Shown piece by piece: positions 38,601 to 49,272 of a stretch of DNA of 64,000 nt. The DNA is taken from positions 1-64,000 of the forward strand of contig CAJNBV010000006.1 in assembly GCA_905221095.1 (NCBI GenBank). Reading direction: 5' to 3'. The stretch comes from a bacterium (lineage in GTDB: Bacteria; Bacillota; Bacilli; Lactobacillales; Streptococcaceae). A program made the position numbers and the translations under genes. How positions within the stretch are numbered: the stretch's first letter is position 1; the number at the start of each line of letters is the position of its first letter. Under the pieces are notes generated by a model. The model ran no database searches, had not been told where the DNA came from, and saw nothing but the letters and a program-made list of their open reading frames with translations.

Positions 38601-38656
38601 TGAATACTACTACACCAGATGGCTATACGGTTAATGGTAACGGTGAGTGGGTATAA
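35627..38656 (+). CDS. SEC10/PgrA-type surface exclusion domain protein with choline-binding repeats
   Basis: 1009 residues. A signal peptide (MKKSTIVMTAAIAAASLAHT, cleavage near VGA-EE) is followed by an Ala/Lys/Glu-rich coiled coil (about 50-265). A globular domain at about 265-560 resembles SEC10/PgrA surface exclusion proteins (YWAIPDNKLTQADIDKF, GGRGHYAKGIHKVADDYG). A second coiled coil (about 560-780) and a Pro-rich spacer (PSAPSAPSVPSAPVAPVVP) follow, then from about residue 870 six choline-binding repeats of GWVKDNGTWYYLKDSG type ending GYTVNGNGEWV. It is held on teichoic acid phosphocholine rather than by sortase. The role is unknown; relatives reduce plasmid uptake in enterococci. 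Confidence 0.88.
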   Translation: MKKSTIVMTAAIAAASLAHTVGAEEVAPKPVNVEAPKAEVVETTTPAVATKEEVTTKEAEAKKANQEVAEAKQAVKDAKRATNEADSLVNEKTDAVKKAEDFAKKASPAVIAEAEKEVVKAESAVPAKEEAVKQAEAKATETNQAVSAQEAVVAEKEATQTEKEKALTSATEAVQIATDAVNGKGLENAKEVQKEAVEAEKTSKQAQTDAETALKNAEQANQATNAQIEDTKADIATKTQAVSDAKAHQAQAEQALKAVTAEVEALIESSKPLAKGSIQFKEAFVSKIKEKIQLNKDYWAIPDNKLTQADIDKFEARNKELKKEITDMVGDSIQSKNLVLSEADKADKTQYDVNNLPKEVRDDLTLFAADLISNLREQLGLTDVVVTKDSFEFAEKVAKEYIKGGWSSDMLELYRARGGRGHYAKGIHKVADDYGLNGFHPTEAEMNKGIQGYENSESHTVLGSVKLTKSEMRKELVQSLSDLVSNEQDYGHLVGILKFDNPAEISYFGGFAQSVSNDLYTNHYITGTIESRVKNSKFNTTEVTNPYTIARKGASTNTELEAKKAEKAQAETALTQANQDVKSAETALNSAKNLLKSQEAQLKDTVALKQTLQSATTTHNQAVVALSNANALVATLSATKADKEAKLAELKATAKQAEKELNQAKAETKAEKATLSSLQEKAEEATQAVSVAKEALNQAKAQVVSSKELVEDLKAAAKELETRKAELKDAEEALKEAKANQATAQEALEAKEKVAKEANKAYATAKGSYEAEQARLQAEEAKKHPVTDKGIPEVRPALPEFALPTIPSAPSAPSVPSAPVAPVVPFVSSTPRVEVPVVNNNGGVSGQDKAKVDVVDKQKTETKNTKDSQVGNWIESAGRWWYQHEDGSYTSNGWEQIKGRWYYFDSTGWMQTGWVKTGGSWYYLNETGSLATGWVKDNGTWYYLKDSGKMATGWVKDNDTWYYLDSAGAMKTGWFTVSGKWYYAYSSGALAMNTTTPDGYTVNGNGEWV

Positions 38657-38664
38657 AGGACTAC

Positions 38665-38905
38665 ATGAAGAAGGTAAATGATGAATTTGAAGCTTTGATA
38701 GTGCCCCTTTTGAAGAGCGACTGGAACAGTATTCAGGAAACCCTGAGAATCGCTCAAAATAAGGAACTTTCTGACAAAATCTTACGAGGAATGGCCCAAA
38801 TTTGCGCAGGACATTAGTCTAATTTACAGAGAATACCTGAGTGAAATCTTGCTATTGTTAGAAACAAACTTCTTGTATTTTAACGATTATGAGGAAGTCT
38901 ACTGA
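38665..38905 (+). pseudogene. Small gene of unknown function with a frameshift
   Basis: An ATG at 38665 follows AAAGGA by 4 nt and encodes MKKVNDEFEALIVPLLKSDW and onward for 50 codons, stopping at 38815-38817. The adjacent frame then continues with EEWPKFAQDISLIYREYL and onward to a TGA at 38903-38905. Removing one A from the AAAA run near 38776 would join the two into a protein of about 80 residues (LSDK-SYEEWPKF). I do not recognise the family. It follows the choline-binding protein gene by 8 nt and ends in a terminator. Confidence 0.5.
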
Positions 38906-38920
38906 AAAGTAGGCTTTTTC
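38895..38920 (+). terminator. Terminator after the surface-protein locus
   Basis: AGTCTACT-gaaa-AGTAGGCT (one wobble pair) followed by TTTT. Confidence 0.7.
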
Positions 38921-39038
38921 TCAAATCTTTACTAAACTAGGATTTCTAAGAAATAAGGATTGCACAGATATATTTTAGTAAATGTGTTCCAATTTCCCCA
39001 AAACATATTCTATTTTAGGTTTGTGAAAATCACTTTTT

Positions 39039-39049
39039 TATGGTAGAAT
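39039..39049 (+). promoter_or_regulatory. Extended -10 promoter of rny
   Basis: TATGGTAGAAT (TAGAAT 39044-39049), 49 nt before the rny start. Confidence 0.5.
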
Positions 39050-39097
39050 GTAAAAGAATGTATGTCATTCGGAATAACAATAAAATGAGGTAAAAAC

Positions 39098-40711
39098 ATG
39101 GAAATCATGTCGCTTGCGATTGCTGTTTTTGCCGTCATCATTGGTTTAGTCATTGGATATGTCAGCATCTCAGCTAAGATGAAATCATCTCAGGAAGCTG
39201 CAGAGTTGATGCTTTTAAATGCTGAACAAGAAGCAACTAATTTACGTGGACAAGCTGAACGTGAAGCGGATTTACTTGTTAATGAAGCCAAACGTGAAAG
39301 CAAGTCTCTTAAAAAAGAAGCACTATTGGAGGCCAAAGAAGAAGCCAGAAAATACCGTGAAGAAGTGGACGCTGAATTCAAATCAGAACGTCAAGAACTC
39401 AAACAAATCGAAAGTCGTTTGACCGAGAGAGCTACTAGCCTCGACCGTAAGGACGACAATTTGACGAGTAAAGAACAAACACTTGAACAAAAAGAACAAA
39501 GTATTTCTGATAGAGCGAAAAACCTTGATGCGCGTGAAGAGCAATTAGAGGAAGTCGAAAGACAAAAAGAAGCTGAACTAGAACGTATTGGTGCTCTGTC
39601 TCAGGCAGAAGCACGAGATATTATCTTGGCACAGACAGAGGAGAACTTGACCAAGGAGATTGCCAGTCGCATTCGTGAAGCTGAGCAAGAGGTCAAGGAA
39701 CGTTCTGACAAAATGGCCAAGGACATCTTGGTTCAAGCTATGCAACGTATCGCTGGTGAATATGTAGCGGAGTCAACCAACTCAACAGTTCATCTGCCAG
39801 ATGATACCATGAAGGGACGCATTATTGGTCGTGAAGGTCGTAACATTCGTACCTTTGAAAGTTTGACAGGGGTCGATGTGATTATCGATGATACACCAGA
39901 AGTGGTGACCTTGTCAGGATTTGATCCGATTCGTCGCGAAATTGCCCGTATGACTATGGAAATGTTGCTCAAAGATGGTCGTATTCATCCGGCTCGTATC
40001 GAAGAGTTGGTTGAGAAAAACCGTCAAGAGATTGACAATAAGATTCGTGAATACGGTGAGGCTGCCGCCTATGAAATTGGTGCGCCAAACCTTCACCCTG
40101 ACTTGATGAAGATTATGGGACGTTTGCAGTTCCGTACTTCATATGGACAAAATGTCTTGCGCCATTCGATTGAGGTTGCTAAATTGGCTGGTATCATGGC
40201 CAGCGAGCTTGGCGAAAATGCGGCTCTGGCACGTCGTGCAGGGTTCCTTCACGATATTGGGAAAGCTATTGACCGTGAGGTTGAAGGTAGCCACGTTGAA
40301 ATCGGTATGGAATTGGCCCGTAAGTACAAGGAACACCCGGTTGTGGTTAATACAATTGCTAGTCACCACGGCGATGTTGAGCCTGAGAGCGTGATTGCAG
40401 TGATTGTCGCTGCAGCAGATGCCTTGAGCGCGGCTCGTCCAGGTGCTCGTAGTGAGTCTCTTGAAAGCTATATCAAGCGTCTTCATGATTTGGAAGAAAT
40501 TGCGAACGGCTTTGAAGGAGTGCAAACTAGCTTTGCCCTTCAAGCAGGACGTGAAATCCGCATCATGGTCAATCCAGGACAAATCAAGGACGACAAAGTC
40601 ACAATCTTGGCTCACAAAGTTCGTGAGAAAATTGAAAATAATCTCGATTACCCAGGAAATATCAAGGTAACCGTGATTCGCGAGCTTCGTGCAGTAGATT
40701 ATGCTAAATAA
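39098..40711 (+). CDS. rny: Ribonuclease Y
   Basis: 537 residues. An N-terminal membrane helix ([20 protein letters not shown]) is followed by a long charged coiled coil (about 30-210), a KH domain with [12 protein letters not shown] near residue 238, and an HD domain with His385-Asp386 in [10 protein letters not shown]. It is the membrane-attached endoribonuclease that starts mRNA decay in Firmicutes. The gene is monocistronic: terminators lie on both sides. Confidence 0.97.
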   Translation: MEIMSLAIAVFAVIIGLVIGYVSISAKMKSSQEAAELMLLNAEQEATNLRGQAEREADLLVNEAKRESKSLKKEALLEAKEEARKYREEVDAEFKSERQELKQIESRLTERATSLDRKDDNLTSKEQTLEQKEQSISDRAKNLDAREEQLEEVERQKEAELERIGALSQAEARDIILAQTEENLTKEIASRIREAEQEVKERSDKMAKDILVQAMQRIAGEYVAESTNSTVHLPDDTMKGRIIGREGRNIRTFESLTGVDVIIDDTPEVVTLSGFDPIRREIARMTMEMLLKDGRIHPARIEELVEKNRQEIDNKIREYGEAAAYEIGAPNLHPDLMKIMGRLQFRTSYGQNVLRHSIEVAKLAGIMASELGENAALARRAGFLHDIGKAIDREVEGSHVEIGMELARKYKEHPVVVNTIASHHGDVEPESVIAVIVAAADALSAARPGARSESLESYIKRLHDLEEIANGFEGVQTSFALQAGREIRIMVNPGQIKDDKVTILAHKVREKIENNLDYPGNIKVTVIRELRAVDYAK

Positions 40712-40717
40712 ATAAGA

Positions 40718-40746
40718 AAGAGCAGTTGAAAAATTACTGCTTTTTT
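40718..40746 (+). terminator. Terminator of rny
   Basis: AGCAGT-N9-ACTGCT followed by TTTTT, immediately after the rny stop. Confidence 0.7.
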
Positions 40747-40834
40747 GTTACACTAGATAGAAAGACTGTAGAAGGATAGTTTGCGCAAATTGCTACTATC
40801 TGAAGGGAAATCTTATTTTATTTTTACAGACTGA

Positions 40835-41476
<642 letters not shown>

Positions 41477-41500
41477 AATTTAGAAAATAGGTACAAGCAA

Positions 41501-41815
41501 ATGATGTTAAAACCCTCTATTGATACCTTGCTCGACAAGGTTCCTTCAAAATATTCACTCGTAATCTTAGAAGCAAAACGTGCCCACGAATTAGAAGCAG
41601 GTGCGCCAGCAACTCAAGGATTCAAGTCTGAAAAATCAACTCTTCGCGCTTTAGAAGAAATCGAATCAGGAAACGTTACAATTCACCCAGATCCAGAAGG
41701 AAAACGTGAAGCAGTGCGTCGCCGTATCGAAGAAGAAAAACGCCGCAAAGAAGAAGAAGAAAAGAAAATCAAAGAGCAAATCGCTAAAGAAAAAGAAGAT
41801 GGTGAAAAAATTTAA
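41501..41815 (+). CDS. rpoZ: RNA polymerase omega subunit
   Basis: 104 residues. [20 protein letters not shown] and [12 protein letters not shown] are the conserved omega elements; the C-terminal half is a highly charged K/E-rich tail. The start may be the ATG at 41501 or the next codon, an adjacent ATG at 41504. It contributes to beta-prime folding and polymerase stability. Confidence 0.95.
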
Positions 41816-41880
41816 GGTTGGGGGGACTCAATCTTATTTTTTCTATTGCAAGAATGTACTGACAAGGAGGAGGTGAGAAG

Positions 41881-44277
41881 ATGGCTATAGCCAAGATTAT
41901 TGTTGATGTGCCCTTGATGCAGACGGACCAGCCCTATAGTTACAGGATTCCCGAGGAATTTGAGGGAATGCTGGAAGTTGGGATGAGGGTTCATGTGCCT
42001 TTTGGTAAGGGGAACCGCCTGATTCAAGGGATTGTTCTTGGTTTAGAGTCTCAATTGGATGAAGAAGAGATGGAGCAAGATTTAAAAGATATTGCTGAGG
42101 TGTTGGATTTTTCACCTGTTCTCACACAAGAACAACTCTGGCTGGCTGAGGAATTACGCAAGTCTGTCTTCTCCTACAAAATCTCCATCCTTAAGGCTAT
42201 GTTGCCAGGATTTCTGAACTCTAGCTATGATAAGATTCTCTATCCTCTGGAAGGTCTGAGTCAGGAAGACCGAGAGCGTCTGTTTGGTTCAGAAGATTCG
42301 CTTGCCTTTTCTTCTCTGGATTTAGGTAAGCAAGCTGAAATGATGCGTTTGACTAGAAAAGGTCTGCTTGGTCTGGAATATCAGGCGGTCGATCAAAAGA
42401 AGGTCAAGACCCAGTCTTGGTATGAGGTGAATCTTGCTCGATTAGAAGGTGTCGAGATCTCTACACGCGCCAAGAAAAAGTTAGAACTGAGAGACTATCT
42501 GCTGTCTCATCCAGAGAGCTCTTCTTTGGCTAGTTTGTTAGAGTCCTACTCGCGGGAGCAAGTCAACTTCTTTGTGGAACAAGGTGCTGTGACCATGGTC
42601 CAAAAGGAAGTGCAACGATCGGCTGCTTATTTTGAAGGCATTGAGGCAAGTCGGCCTTTGGAGTTGAATCCAGAACAAAGACAGGCGCGTGATGCGGTTG
42701 TAAGTGCGATTGGCAGTCATCATCCTCCCTTCCTCCTTCAAGGGATTACAGGAAGTGGGAAGACCGAGGTTTATTTGCAGATTATCCAAGGGACCTTGGA
42801 CAAGGGTAAAACAGCCATTTTACTGGTACCTGAGATTTCCTTGACTCCACAGATGACGGAGCGATTTATCGCTCGCTTTGGTGAGAAGGTGGCTATTCTC
42901 CACTCAGGCCTGTCTAATGGTGAAAAGTATGATGAATGGCGCAAGGTGGAACGTGGCGATGCCCAAGTTGTGGTTGGTGCCAGATCGGCTATCTTTGCCC
43001 CCCTGAAAAATCTAGGTGTCATGATTATCGATGAGGAACATGAAGCGACTTATAAGCAGGACAGCAATCCCCGTTACCATGCCAGAGAGGTGGCTATTTT
43101 ACGAGCCCAGTATAATCAAGCAGCTCTAGTGCTTGGGTCTGCGACACCAAGTCTGGAAAGTCGTGCGCGAGCTGGAAAAGGTGTCTATCAACACTTACGT
43201 CTGACCCAGCGAGCCAATCCTTTAGCTACCATTCCTGAGGTTCAAGTGATTGATTTTCGGGACTATATCGGACAAAACGAGACGTCAAACTTTACACCGC
43301 CTTTGCTAGAAGCCATTCAAGATAGACTGACTAAAAAAGAGCAGGTGGTTCTCATGCTCAATCGCCGTGGTTATTCTAGCTTTGTCATGTGTCGGGAGTG
43401 TGGGACGGTGGATACGTGTCCCAACTGTGACATTTCTCTGACCTTGCACATGGATACCAAGACCATGAATTGCCATTATTGTGGTTTTTCAAAGGACATT
43501 CCCCAGGTCTGTCCTAACTGTAAGAGCCGCAGTATTCGCTACTATGGGACAGGGACACAGAAGGCTTATGACGAGCTGGCAGAGCTTTTTCCTCAGGCAC
43601 GTATTCTGCGCATGGATGTAGATACGACGCGTAAGAAAGGCAGTCATCAAGCTCTACTTGACCAGTTTGGACGAGGAGAGGCGGATATTTTACTTGGCAC
43701 ACAAATGATTGCTAAGGGATTGGATTTTCCAAATGTAACTCTAGTAGGAGTTCTCAATGCAGATACCGCCTTGAATCTGCCTGATTTCCGTTCTTCTGAG
43801 AGAACCTTCCAGCTCTTGACTCAGGTGTCAGGTCGTGCAGGTCGTGCTGAAAAAGCTGGGCAGGTCTTGATCCAATCTTACAATCCGCAGCACTATGCTA
43901 TTCGATTTGCCAAGGAACAGGACTACGAAGGTTTTTACGCCTATGAAATGGGAATTAGACGACAACTCGGCTATCCACCTTACTATTTCACCATTGGTAT
44001 TACCCTTTCTCACAAGAAAGAAGAAGAGGTGGTCAAACGTGCCTATGAAGTTATGAACATTTTGCGGTCAGGTTTGTCTGAAACCAGTAACATCCTTGGC
44101 CCAACGCCAAAACCTATTGCTCGTACCCACAACCTCTATCATTACCAAATTTTGATTAAATACCGTTTAGAAGATGAGCTGGGGCCGACTCTAAATCAGG
44201 TTCTTGCCTTGACTCAAGAACGAGAAAATAGTGAGCTCCGTCTCAGCATTGACCATGAGCCGCAGCAATTTTTATAA
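41881..44277 (+). CDS. priA: Primosomal protein N' (replication restart helicase PriA)
   Basis: 798 residues. An N-terminal 3'-end DNA-binding domain is followed by Walker A GITGSGKT at 288-295, the DEEH box at 384-387, and paired zinc-binding cysteines (CRECGTVDTCPNC, then CHYCGF and CPNC). GGTRGRAGRA-type motif VI appears as QVSGRAGRAEKAG. It restarts stalled replication forks. GGAGGAGG lies before the ATG. Confidence 0.97.
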   Translation: MAIAKIIVDVPLMQTDQPYSYRIPEEFEGMLEVGMRVHVPFGKGNRLIQGIVLGLESQLDEEEMEQDLKDIAEVLDFSPVLTQEQLWLAEELRKSVFSYKISILKAMLPGFLNSSYDKILYPLEGLSQEDRERLFGSEDSLAFSSLDLGKQAEMMRLTRKGLLGLEYQAVDQKKVKTQSWYEVNLARLEGVEISTRAKKKLELRDYLLSHPESSSLASLLESYSREQVNFFVEQGAVTMVQKEVQRSAAYFEGIEASRPLELNPEQRQARDAVVSAIGSHHPPFLLQGITGSGKTEVYLQIIQGTLDKGKTAILLVPEISLTPQMTERFIARFGEKVAILHSGLSNGEKYDEWRKVERGDAQVVVGARSAIFAPLKNLGVMIIDEEHEATYKQDSNPRYHAREVAILRAQYNQAALVLGSATPSLESRARAGKGVYQHLRLTQRANPLATIPEVQVIDFRDYIGQNETSNFTPPLLEAIQDRLTKKEQVVLMLNRRGYSSFVMCRECGTVDTCPNCDISLTLHMDTKTMNCHYCGFSKDIPQVCPNCKSRSIRYYGTGTQKAYDELAELFPQARILRMDVDTTRKKGSHQALLDQFGRGEADILLGTQMIAKGLDFPNVTLVGVLNADTALNLPDFRSSERTFQLLTQVSGRAGRAEKAGQVLIQSYNPQHYAIRFAKEQDYEGFYAYEMGIRRQLGYPPYYFTIGITLSHKKEEEVVKRAYEVMNILRSGLSETSNILGPTPKPIARTHNLYHYQILIKYRLEDELGPTLNQVLALTQERENSELRLSIDHEPQQFL

Positions 44278-44289
44278 GAAGGAGAAGAT

Positions 44290-45225
44290 ATGACAAAACT
44301 AATCTTTATGGGGACACCCGACTTTTCAGCAACAGTCTTAAAAGGACTTTTGACAGATGACCGTTACGAAATTCTAGCTGTTGTGACCCAGCCAGATCGT
44401 GCTGTCGGCCGTAAAAAAGTGATTCAAGAAACTCCAGTCAAACAGGCTGCCAAAGAGGCTGGACTTCCTATCTATCAACCTGAAAAATTATCTGGAAGTC
44501 CAGAGATGGAAGCTCTGATGAAGCTAGGAGCAGATGGAATCGTGACTGCTGCTTTTGGGCAGTTTCTCCCAAGTAAACTCCTTGATAGCATGGACTTTGC
44601 GATCAACGTTCACGCGTCACTCCTTCCTAAACACCGTGGTGGTGCGCCTATCCATTATGCCTTGATTCAAGGGGATGAGGAAGCTGGTGTGACCATTATG
44701 GAAATGGTTAAGGAAATGGATGCAGGAGATATGATTTCTCGTCGCAGTATTCCCATCACAGATGAGGACAATGTCGGTACCTTATTTGAGAAATTAGCGC
44801 TTGTTGGTCGTGATTTGCTTTTGGATACTCTACCTGCCTATATTGCTGGAGATATTAAACCCGAACCACAGGACCCAAGCCAGGTTTCCTTCTCGCCCAA
44901 TATCAAGCCAGAGGAAGAAAAGTTGGATTGGAATAAAAGCAATCGTCAACTCTTTAACCAAATCCGTGGCATGAACCCGTGGCCTGTGGCCCATACTTTC
45001 CTTAAGGGCGACCGCTTTAAGATTTATGAAGCCCTACCAGTAGAAGGTCAGGGGAATCCAGGTGAGATTCTCTCTATCGGCAAGAAAGAATTGGTTGTCG
45101 CAACAGCAGAAGGAGCTTTGTCTCTCAAACAAGTTCAGCCAGCTGGTAAACCTAAGATGGACATTGCTTCCTTCCTCAACGGAGTTGGACGGACATTGGC
45201 AGTAGGAGAACGATTTGGTGACTAA
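44290..45225 (+). CDS. fmt: Methionyl-tRNA formyltransferase
   Basis: 311 residues. The formyltransferase catalytic region contains [20 protein letters not shown] with Asn, His and the later Asp (KEMDAGDMI). The C-terminal tRNA-binding domain starts near [20 protein letters not shown]. It formylates initiator Met-tRNA. It overlaps the start of rsmB. Confidence 0.97.
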   Translation: MTKLIFMGTPDFSATVLKGLLTDDRYEILAVVTQPDRAVGRKKVIQETPVKQAAKEAGLPIYQPEKLSGSPEMEALMKLGADGIVTAAFGQFLPSKLLDSMDFAINVHASLLPKHRGGAPIHYALIQGDEEAGVTIMEMVKEMDAGDMISRRSIPITDEDNVGTLFEKLALVGRDLLLDTLPAYIAGDIKPEPQDPSQVSFSPNIKPEEEKLDWNKSNRQLFNQIRGMNPWPVAHTFLKGDRFKIYEALPVEGQGNPGEILSIGKKELVVATAEGALSLKQVQPAGKPKMDIASFLNGVGRTLAVGERFGD

Positions 45226-46531
45226 AGTAGAAACGGCTAGAAGTCTAGCCCTAGCAGTATTAGAGGATGTCTTTATCAATCAAGCATACTCAAATATCGC
45301 CTTAAATAAGCATCTCAAGGGAAGCCAGCTTTCAGCAGCAGACAAGGGCTTGGTAACGGAGCTGGTCTATGGAACGGTAGCCCGTAAACTGACTCTGGAA
45401 TGGTACCTGTCCCACTTTATCGAAGACAGAGATAAGTTAGATAACTGGCTCTATGTCCTGCTTCTCCTGAGTGCCTACCAGCTTCGCTATTTAGACAAGA
45501 TTCCAGATCATGCTGTGGTCAATGAAGCAGTAGAACTAGCCAAAGTCCGTAAAAAAGGCAGCGAAAAATTGGTCAATGCTGTCTTGCGCCGTATCTTGCG
45601 TGAAGGCTGGCCAGATATTGCCAGCATCAAACGAAAAAACAAGCGTGATTCTATTGCCTATTCTCTCCCGGTTTGGCTCGTGTCTAAACTTAAGGAAGAA
45701 TACGGAGAAGAGCGAGCACAAGCCATCTTTGAAAGTCTTTTAGTGCGAAACAAGGCCAGTATTCGTGTGACTGATTTAAGCCGAAAAGAGGAAATCCAAT
45801 CCTTGTTGGAGGCTAGTGATTCATCCCTATCTCCTTCTGGTCTAGTTAAGGAGCAAGGGCATTTTGCAGGCCATGATTTGTTTGCGGAGGGAGCCATTAC
45901 CATCCAAGACGAGTCCAGTCAACTGGTTGCGCCGACGCTTGATCTACAAGGGAATGAGCAGGTTCTAGATGCTTGTGCGGCTCCGGGTGGGAAAACAGCC
46001 CATATTGCCTCTTATCTCACAACAGGACAGGTTACTGCTCTGGACTTGTATGACCACAAGTTGGACTTAATCCAAGAAAATGCCCAACGTCTGGGAGTCG
46101 CAGATCGGGTTCAAACTCAAAAATTGGATGCCAGAAAGGTGCATGAGTTTTTTGGTCAGAATTCCTTTGACAAGATTCTAGTGGATGCTCCTTGTTCAGG
46201 AATTGGTCTTTTGCGCCGAAAACCAGATATCAAATACAATAAAGAAACATCAGATTTCGCGTCCTTACAGGAAATTCAGCTAGAAATATTAGGTAGTGTT
46301 TGTCAAACACTACGCAAAGGTGGTATAATAACTTATAGTACCTGTACTATTGTCTCAGAGGAGAATTTTCAAGTCGTTGAGGCGTTTTTAGAAAGTCATC
46401 CCGAGTTCGAGCAGGTAAAACTAGAACATGAATGTAAGGATATCATGAAAGACGGCTGTATCCTCATTACACCTGAATTGTATGGAAGTGATGGATTCTT
46501 CATCAGTCAATTTCGCAAGATATCGGATTAG
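45218..46531 (+). CDS. rsmB: 16S rRNA (cytosine-967-C5)-methyltransferase
   Basis: 437 residues from the GTG at 45218 ([18 protein letters not shown]); a TTG one codon earlier is possible. AGGAG ends about 9 nt upstream inside fmt. An N-terminal NusB-like domain is followed by the SAM-binding [14 protein letters not shown] and the catalytic cysteines in [17 protein letters not shown] and YSTCTI. It overlaps the fmt stop by 8 nt. Confidence 0.96.
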   Translation: MTKVETARSLALAVLEDVFINQAYSNIALNKHLKGSQLSAADKGLVTELVYGTVARKLTLEWYLSHFIEDRDKLDNWLYVLLLLSAYQLRYLDKIPDHAVVNEAVELAKVRKKGSEKLVNAVLRRILREGWPDIASIKRKNKRDSIAYSLPVWLVSKLKEEYGEERAQAIFESLLVRNKASIRVTDLSRKEEIQSLLEASDSSLSPSGLVKEQGHFAGHDLFAEGAITIQDESSQLVAPTLDLQGNEQVLDACAAPGGKTAHIASYLTTGQVTALDLYDHKLDLIQENAQRLGVADRVQTQKLDARKVHEFFGQNSFDKILVDAPCSGIGLLRRKPDIKYNKETSDFASLQEIQLEILGSVCQTLRKGGIITYSTCTIVSEENFQVVEAFLESHPEFEQVKLEHECKDIMKDGCILITPELYGSDGFFISQFRKISD

Positions 46532-46545
46532 GAAGGAACTGACAC

Positions 46546-47286
46546 ATGGAAATTTCATTATTAACAGATGTTGGTCAGAAACGAACAAATAATCAAGACT
46601 ATGTCAACCACTATGTCAATAGAGCTGGGCGTACTATGATTATTTTAGCTGATGGAATGGGAGGTCATCGCGCAGGGAATATCGCTAGTGAAATGGCGGT
46701 AACAGACCTAGGTATAGCTTGGGTTGATACCCAAATCGATACAGTCAATGAAGTGCGTGAATGGTTCGCCCATTACCTAGAAATTGAAAACCAAAAGATT
46801 CATCAACTTGGGCAAGATGACGCCTATAAAGGAATGGGAACAACTCTAGAAGCTGTTGCTATTATTGGCAATCAGGCTATCTATGCCCATATTGGGGATT
46901 CTCGTATCGGTTTGATTCGTGGGGAAGAATACCACCAGTTAACGAGCGACCATTCCTTGGTCAATGAATTGCTTAAGGCAGGTCAATTGACACCAGAAGA
47001 AGCAGCTAGCCATCCACAGAAAAATATTATTACTCAATCTATCGGTCAAAAAGATGAAGTTCAACCTGATTTTGGAATGATTACCCTTGAGCCAGGTGAC
47101 TATCTCTTGCTTAATAGTGATGGTTTGACCAACATGATTTCAGGCAGTGAGATTTGTGATATTGTAACCAGTGATATTCCTTTGGCAGATAAAACAGCGA
47201 CGCTCGTGCGTTTTGCTAACAATGCAGGAGGTTTAGACAATATTACGGTTGCCCTTGTTTCTATGAACGAGGAGGATGCAGAATGA
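46546..47286 (+). CDS. phpP: PP2C-type serine/threonine phosphatase PhpP
   Basis: 246 residues with the PPM metal-binding motifs: [13 protein letters not shown] at the N-terminus, [23 protein letters not shown] and the C-terminal [11 protein letters not shown]. It dephosphorylates StkP and its targets. The ATGA overlap with stkP supports coupled expression. Confidence 0.97.
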   Translation: MEISLLTDVGQKRTNNQDYVNHYVNRAGRTMIILADGMGGHRAGNIASEMAVTDLGIAWVDTQIDTVNEVREWFAHYLEIENQKIHQLGQDDAYKGMGTTLEAVAIIGNQAIYAHIGDSRIGLIRGEEYHQLTSDHSLVNELLKAGQLTPEEAASHPQKNIITQSIGQKDEVQPDFGMITLEPGDYLLLNSDGLTNMISGSEICDIVTSDIPLADKTATLVRFANNAGGLDNITVALVSMNEEDAE

Positions 47287-49184
47287 TCCAAATCGGCAAG
47301 ATTTTTGCCGGACGCTATCGGATTGTGAAACAGATTGGCCGAGGAGGCATGGCAGATGTCTATTTGGCCAAGGATTTAATTCTAGACGGAGAAGAAGTGG
47401 CAGTGAAGGTCTTGAGGACCAACTACCAGACGGACCCGATAGCTGTAGCTCGTTTTCAGCGTGAAGCGAGAGCTATGGCAGATCTAGACCATCCTCATAT
47501 CGTTCGGATAACAGATATTGGTGAGGAAGACGGTCAACAGTATCTTGCAATGGAGTATGTTGCTGGACTGGACCTTAAACGCTATATCAAGGAACACTAT
47601 CCTCTTTCTAATGAAGAAGCCGTCCGTATTATGGGACAAATTCTCTTGGCTATGCGTTTGGCCCATACTAGAGGAATTGTCCATAGGGACTTGAAACCTC
47701 AAAATATCCTTTTGACACCAGATGGGACTGCCAAGGTCACAGACTTTGGGATTGCAGTAGCCTTTGCAGAGACGAGTCTGACCCAGACTAACTCTATGCT
47801 GGGGTCGGTTCATTACTTGTCACCAGAACAGGCGCGTGGTTCGAAGGCGACGGTACAGAGTGATATCTATGCCATGGGGATTATTTTCTATGAGATGTTG
47901 ACAGGCCATATCCCTTATGACGGGGATAGCGCGGTGACCATTGCCCTTCAGCATTTCCAGAAACCACTGCCGTCAGTTATTGATGAAAATCCATCTGTGC
48001 CTCAGGCTTTGGAGAATGTTGTCATCAAGGCAACTGCCAAGAAATTGACAGATCGTTATCAGTCAGTTGCAGAGATGTATGTGGACTTGTCTAGTAGCTT
48101 GTCTTATAATCGTCGCAATGAGCCTAAACTGGTATTTAATGATACTACTAAGGCAGATACAAAGACTCTACCAAAAGTATCACAGAGTACCTTGACCTCG
48201 ATTCCTAAGGTGCAAACACAAAGTCCGAAGCCACAGACTGCGAAGCCGAGTCAGCAGGTTTCAGAAGAAAATTACGCAAGCAAGCCTGTTAAGAAACGGA
48301 AATTTAGAGTTCGTTATATGATTTTGTTGGCCAGCATTGTATTGGTGGCAGCCTCTCTGATTTGGATACTATCCAGAACTCCTGCAACCATTGCCATTCC
48401 AGATGTGACAGGTCAGACAGTGGCGGAGGCCAAGGAAACGCTCAAGAAAGCTAATTTTGAGATTGGCGAGGAGAAGTCAGAGGCTAGTGAAAAGGTGGAA
48501 GAAGGGCGGATTATCCGTACAGATCCTGAAGCTGGAAAGACTCGAAAAGAAGGTTCGAAAATCAATTTGATTGTCTCATCAGGCAAGCAATCCTTCCAAT
48601 TGAGTAACTATATCGGCCGTAAATCGACAGATGTTATCGCAGAACTCAAGCAGAAGAAGGTTCCTGAAAATCTCATCAAGATTGAGGAAGAAGAATCAAG
48701 TGAGAGTGAAGCAGGAACTGTTCTCAGACAGAGTCCAGCTGCCGGAACAACCTATGATTTGAGCAAGGCCTCAACGATTACCTTAACCATTGCTAAGAAA
48801 GTAACCAGCGTTGCCATGCCAAGTTATATAGGATCTAGTCTTGAATTTACTAAAAACAATCTCGTTCAAATTGTCGGTATTAAAGAAGCCAATATTGAAG
48901 TTGTAGAAGTGTCGACAGCTCCTGATGGAACTGCTGAAGGTACAGTCGTTGAACAGAGTCCAAAAGCAGGTGAAAAGGTTGATTTGACTAAGACGCGTGT
49001 CAAGATTTCAATCTACAAACCAAAAACACCGCCGTCAACGTCATCATCAGCACCATCCCAACGTGGAAACCAAGGTTCTACTACGACACCAAGTCAGGGG
49101 AACCAACAAGGAAATCAACGAGGGAATGCACCTGCTACGACTCAATCAAGTAGTGAAGGCAACCACGAAAATTCTCGTGATTAA
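47283..49184 (+). CDS. stkP: PASTA-domain serine/threonine protein kinase StkP
   Basis: 633 residues. Kinase domain: [13 protein letters not shown], Lys42 in [16 protein letters not shown] and DFGIA. A juxtamembrane linker precedes one membrane helix ([18 protein letters not shown], about 345-362). Three PASTA repeats follow, at roughly 366-433, 434-505 and 506-581, and then a Ser/Thr/Gln/Asn-rich tail of about 50 residues. Pneumococcal StkP as I recall it has 659 residues and four PASTA repeats, so one middle repeat is missing and the tail is longer. It senses muropeptides and coordinates septal wall synthesis and division. Confidence 0.96.
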   Translation: MIQIGKIFAGRYRIVKQIGRGGMADVYLAKDLILDGEEVAVKVLRTNYQTDPIAVARFQREARAMADLDHPHIVRITDIGEEDGQQYLAMEYVAGLDLKRYIKEHYPLSNEEAVRIMGQILLAMRLAHTRGIVHRDLKPQNILLTPDGTAKVTDFGIAVAFAETSLTQTNSMLGSVHYLSPEQARGSKATVQSDIYAMGIIFYEMLTGHIPYDGDSAVTIALQHFQKPLPSVIDENPSVPQALENVVIKATAKKLTDRYQSVAEMYVDLSSSLSYNRRNEPKLVFNDTTKADTKTLPKVSQSTLTSIPKVQTQSPKPQTAKPSQQVSEENYASKPVKKRKFRVRYMILLASIVLVAASLIWILSRTPATIAIPDVTGQTVAEAKETLKKANFEIGEEKSEASEKVEEGRIIRTDPEAGKTRKEGSKINLIVSSGKQSFQLSNYIGRKSTDVIAELKQKKVPENLIKIEEEESSESEAGTVLRQSPAAGTTYDLSKASTITLTIAKKVTSVAMPSYIGSSLEFTKNNLVQIVGIKEANIEVVEVSTAPDGTAEGTVVEQSPKAGEKVDLTKTRVKISIYKPKTPPSTSSSAPSQRGNQGSTTTPSQGNQQGNQRGNAPATTQSSSEGNHENSRD

Positions 49185-49187
49185 ACG

Positions 49188-49223
49188 AATCTTTGTCATG
49201 ATTTCATGGCAAAGATTTTTTTT
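49188..49223 (+). terminator. Terminator of the gmk-stkP gene run
   Basis: AATCTTTGTCATGA and TCATGGCAAAGATT (one wobble) form a 14-bp stem followed by eight T residues. Confidence 0.85.
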
Positions 49224-49272
49224 GAGTCCGGATTTGTGATAGAATAGAGGGAGTTGATAAAAGGAGGCAAGC

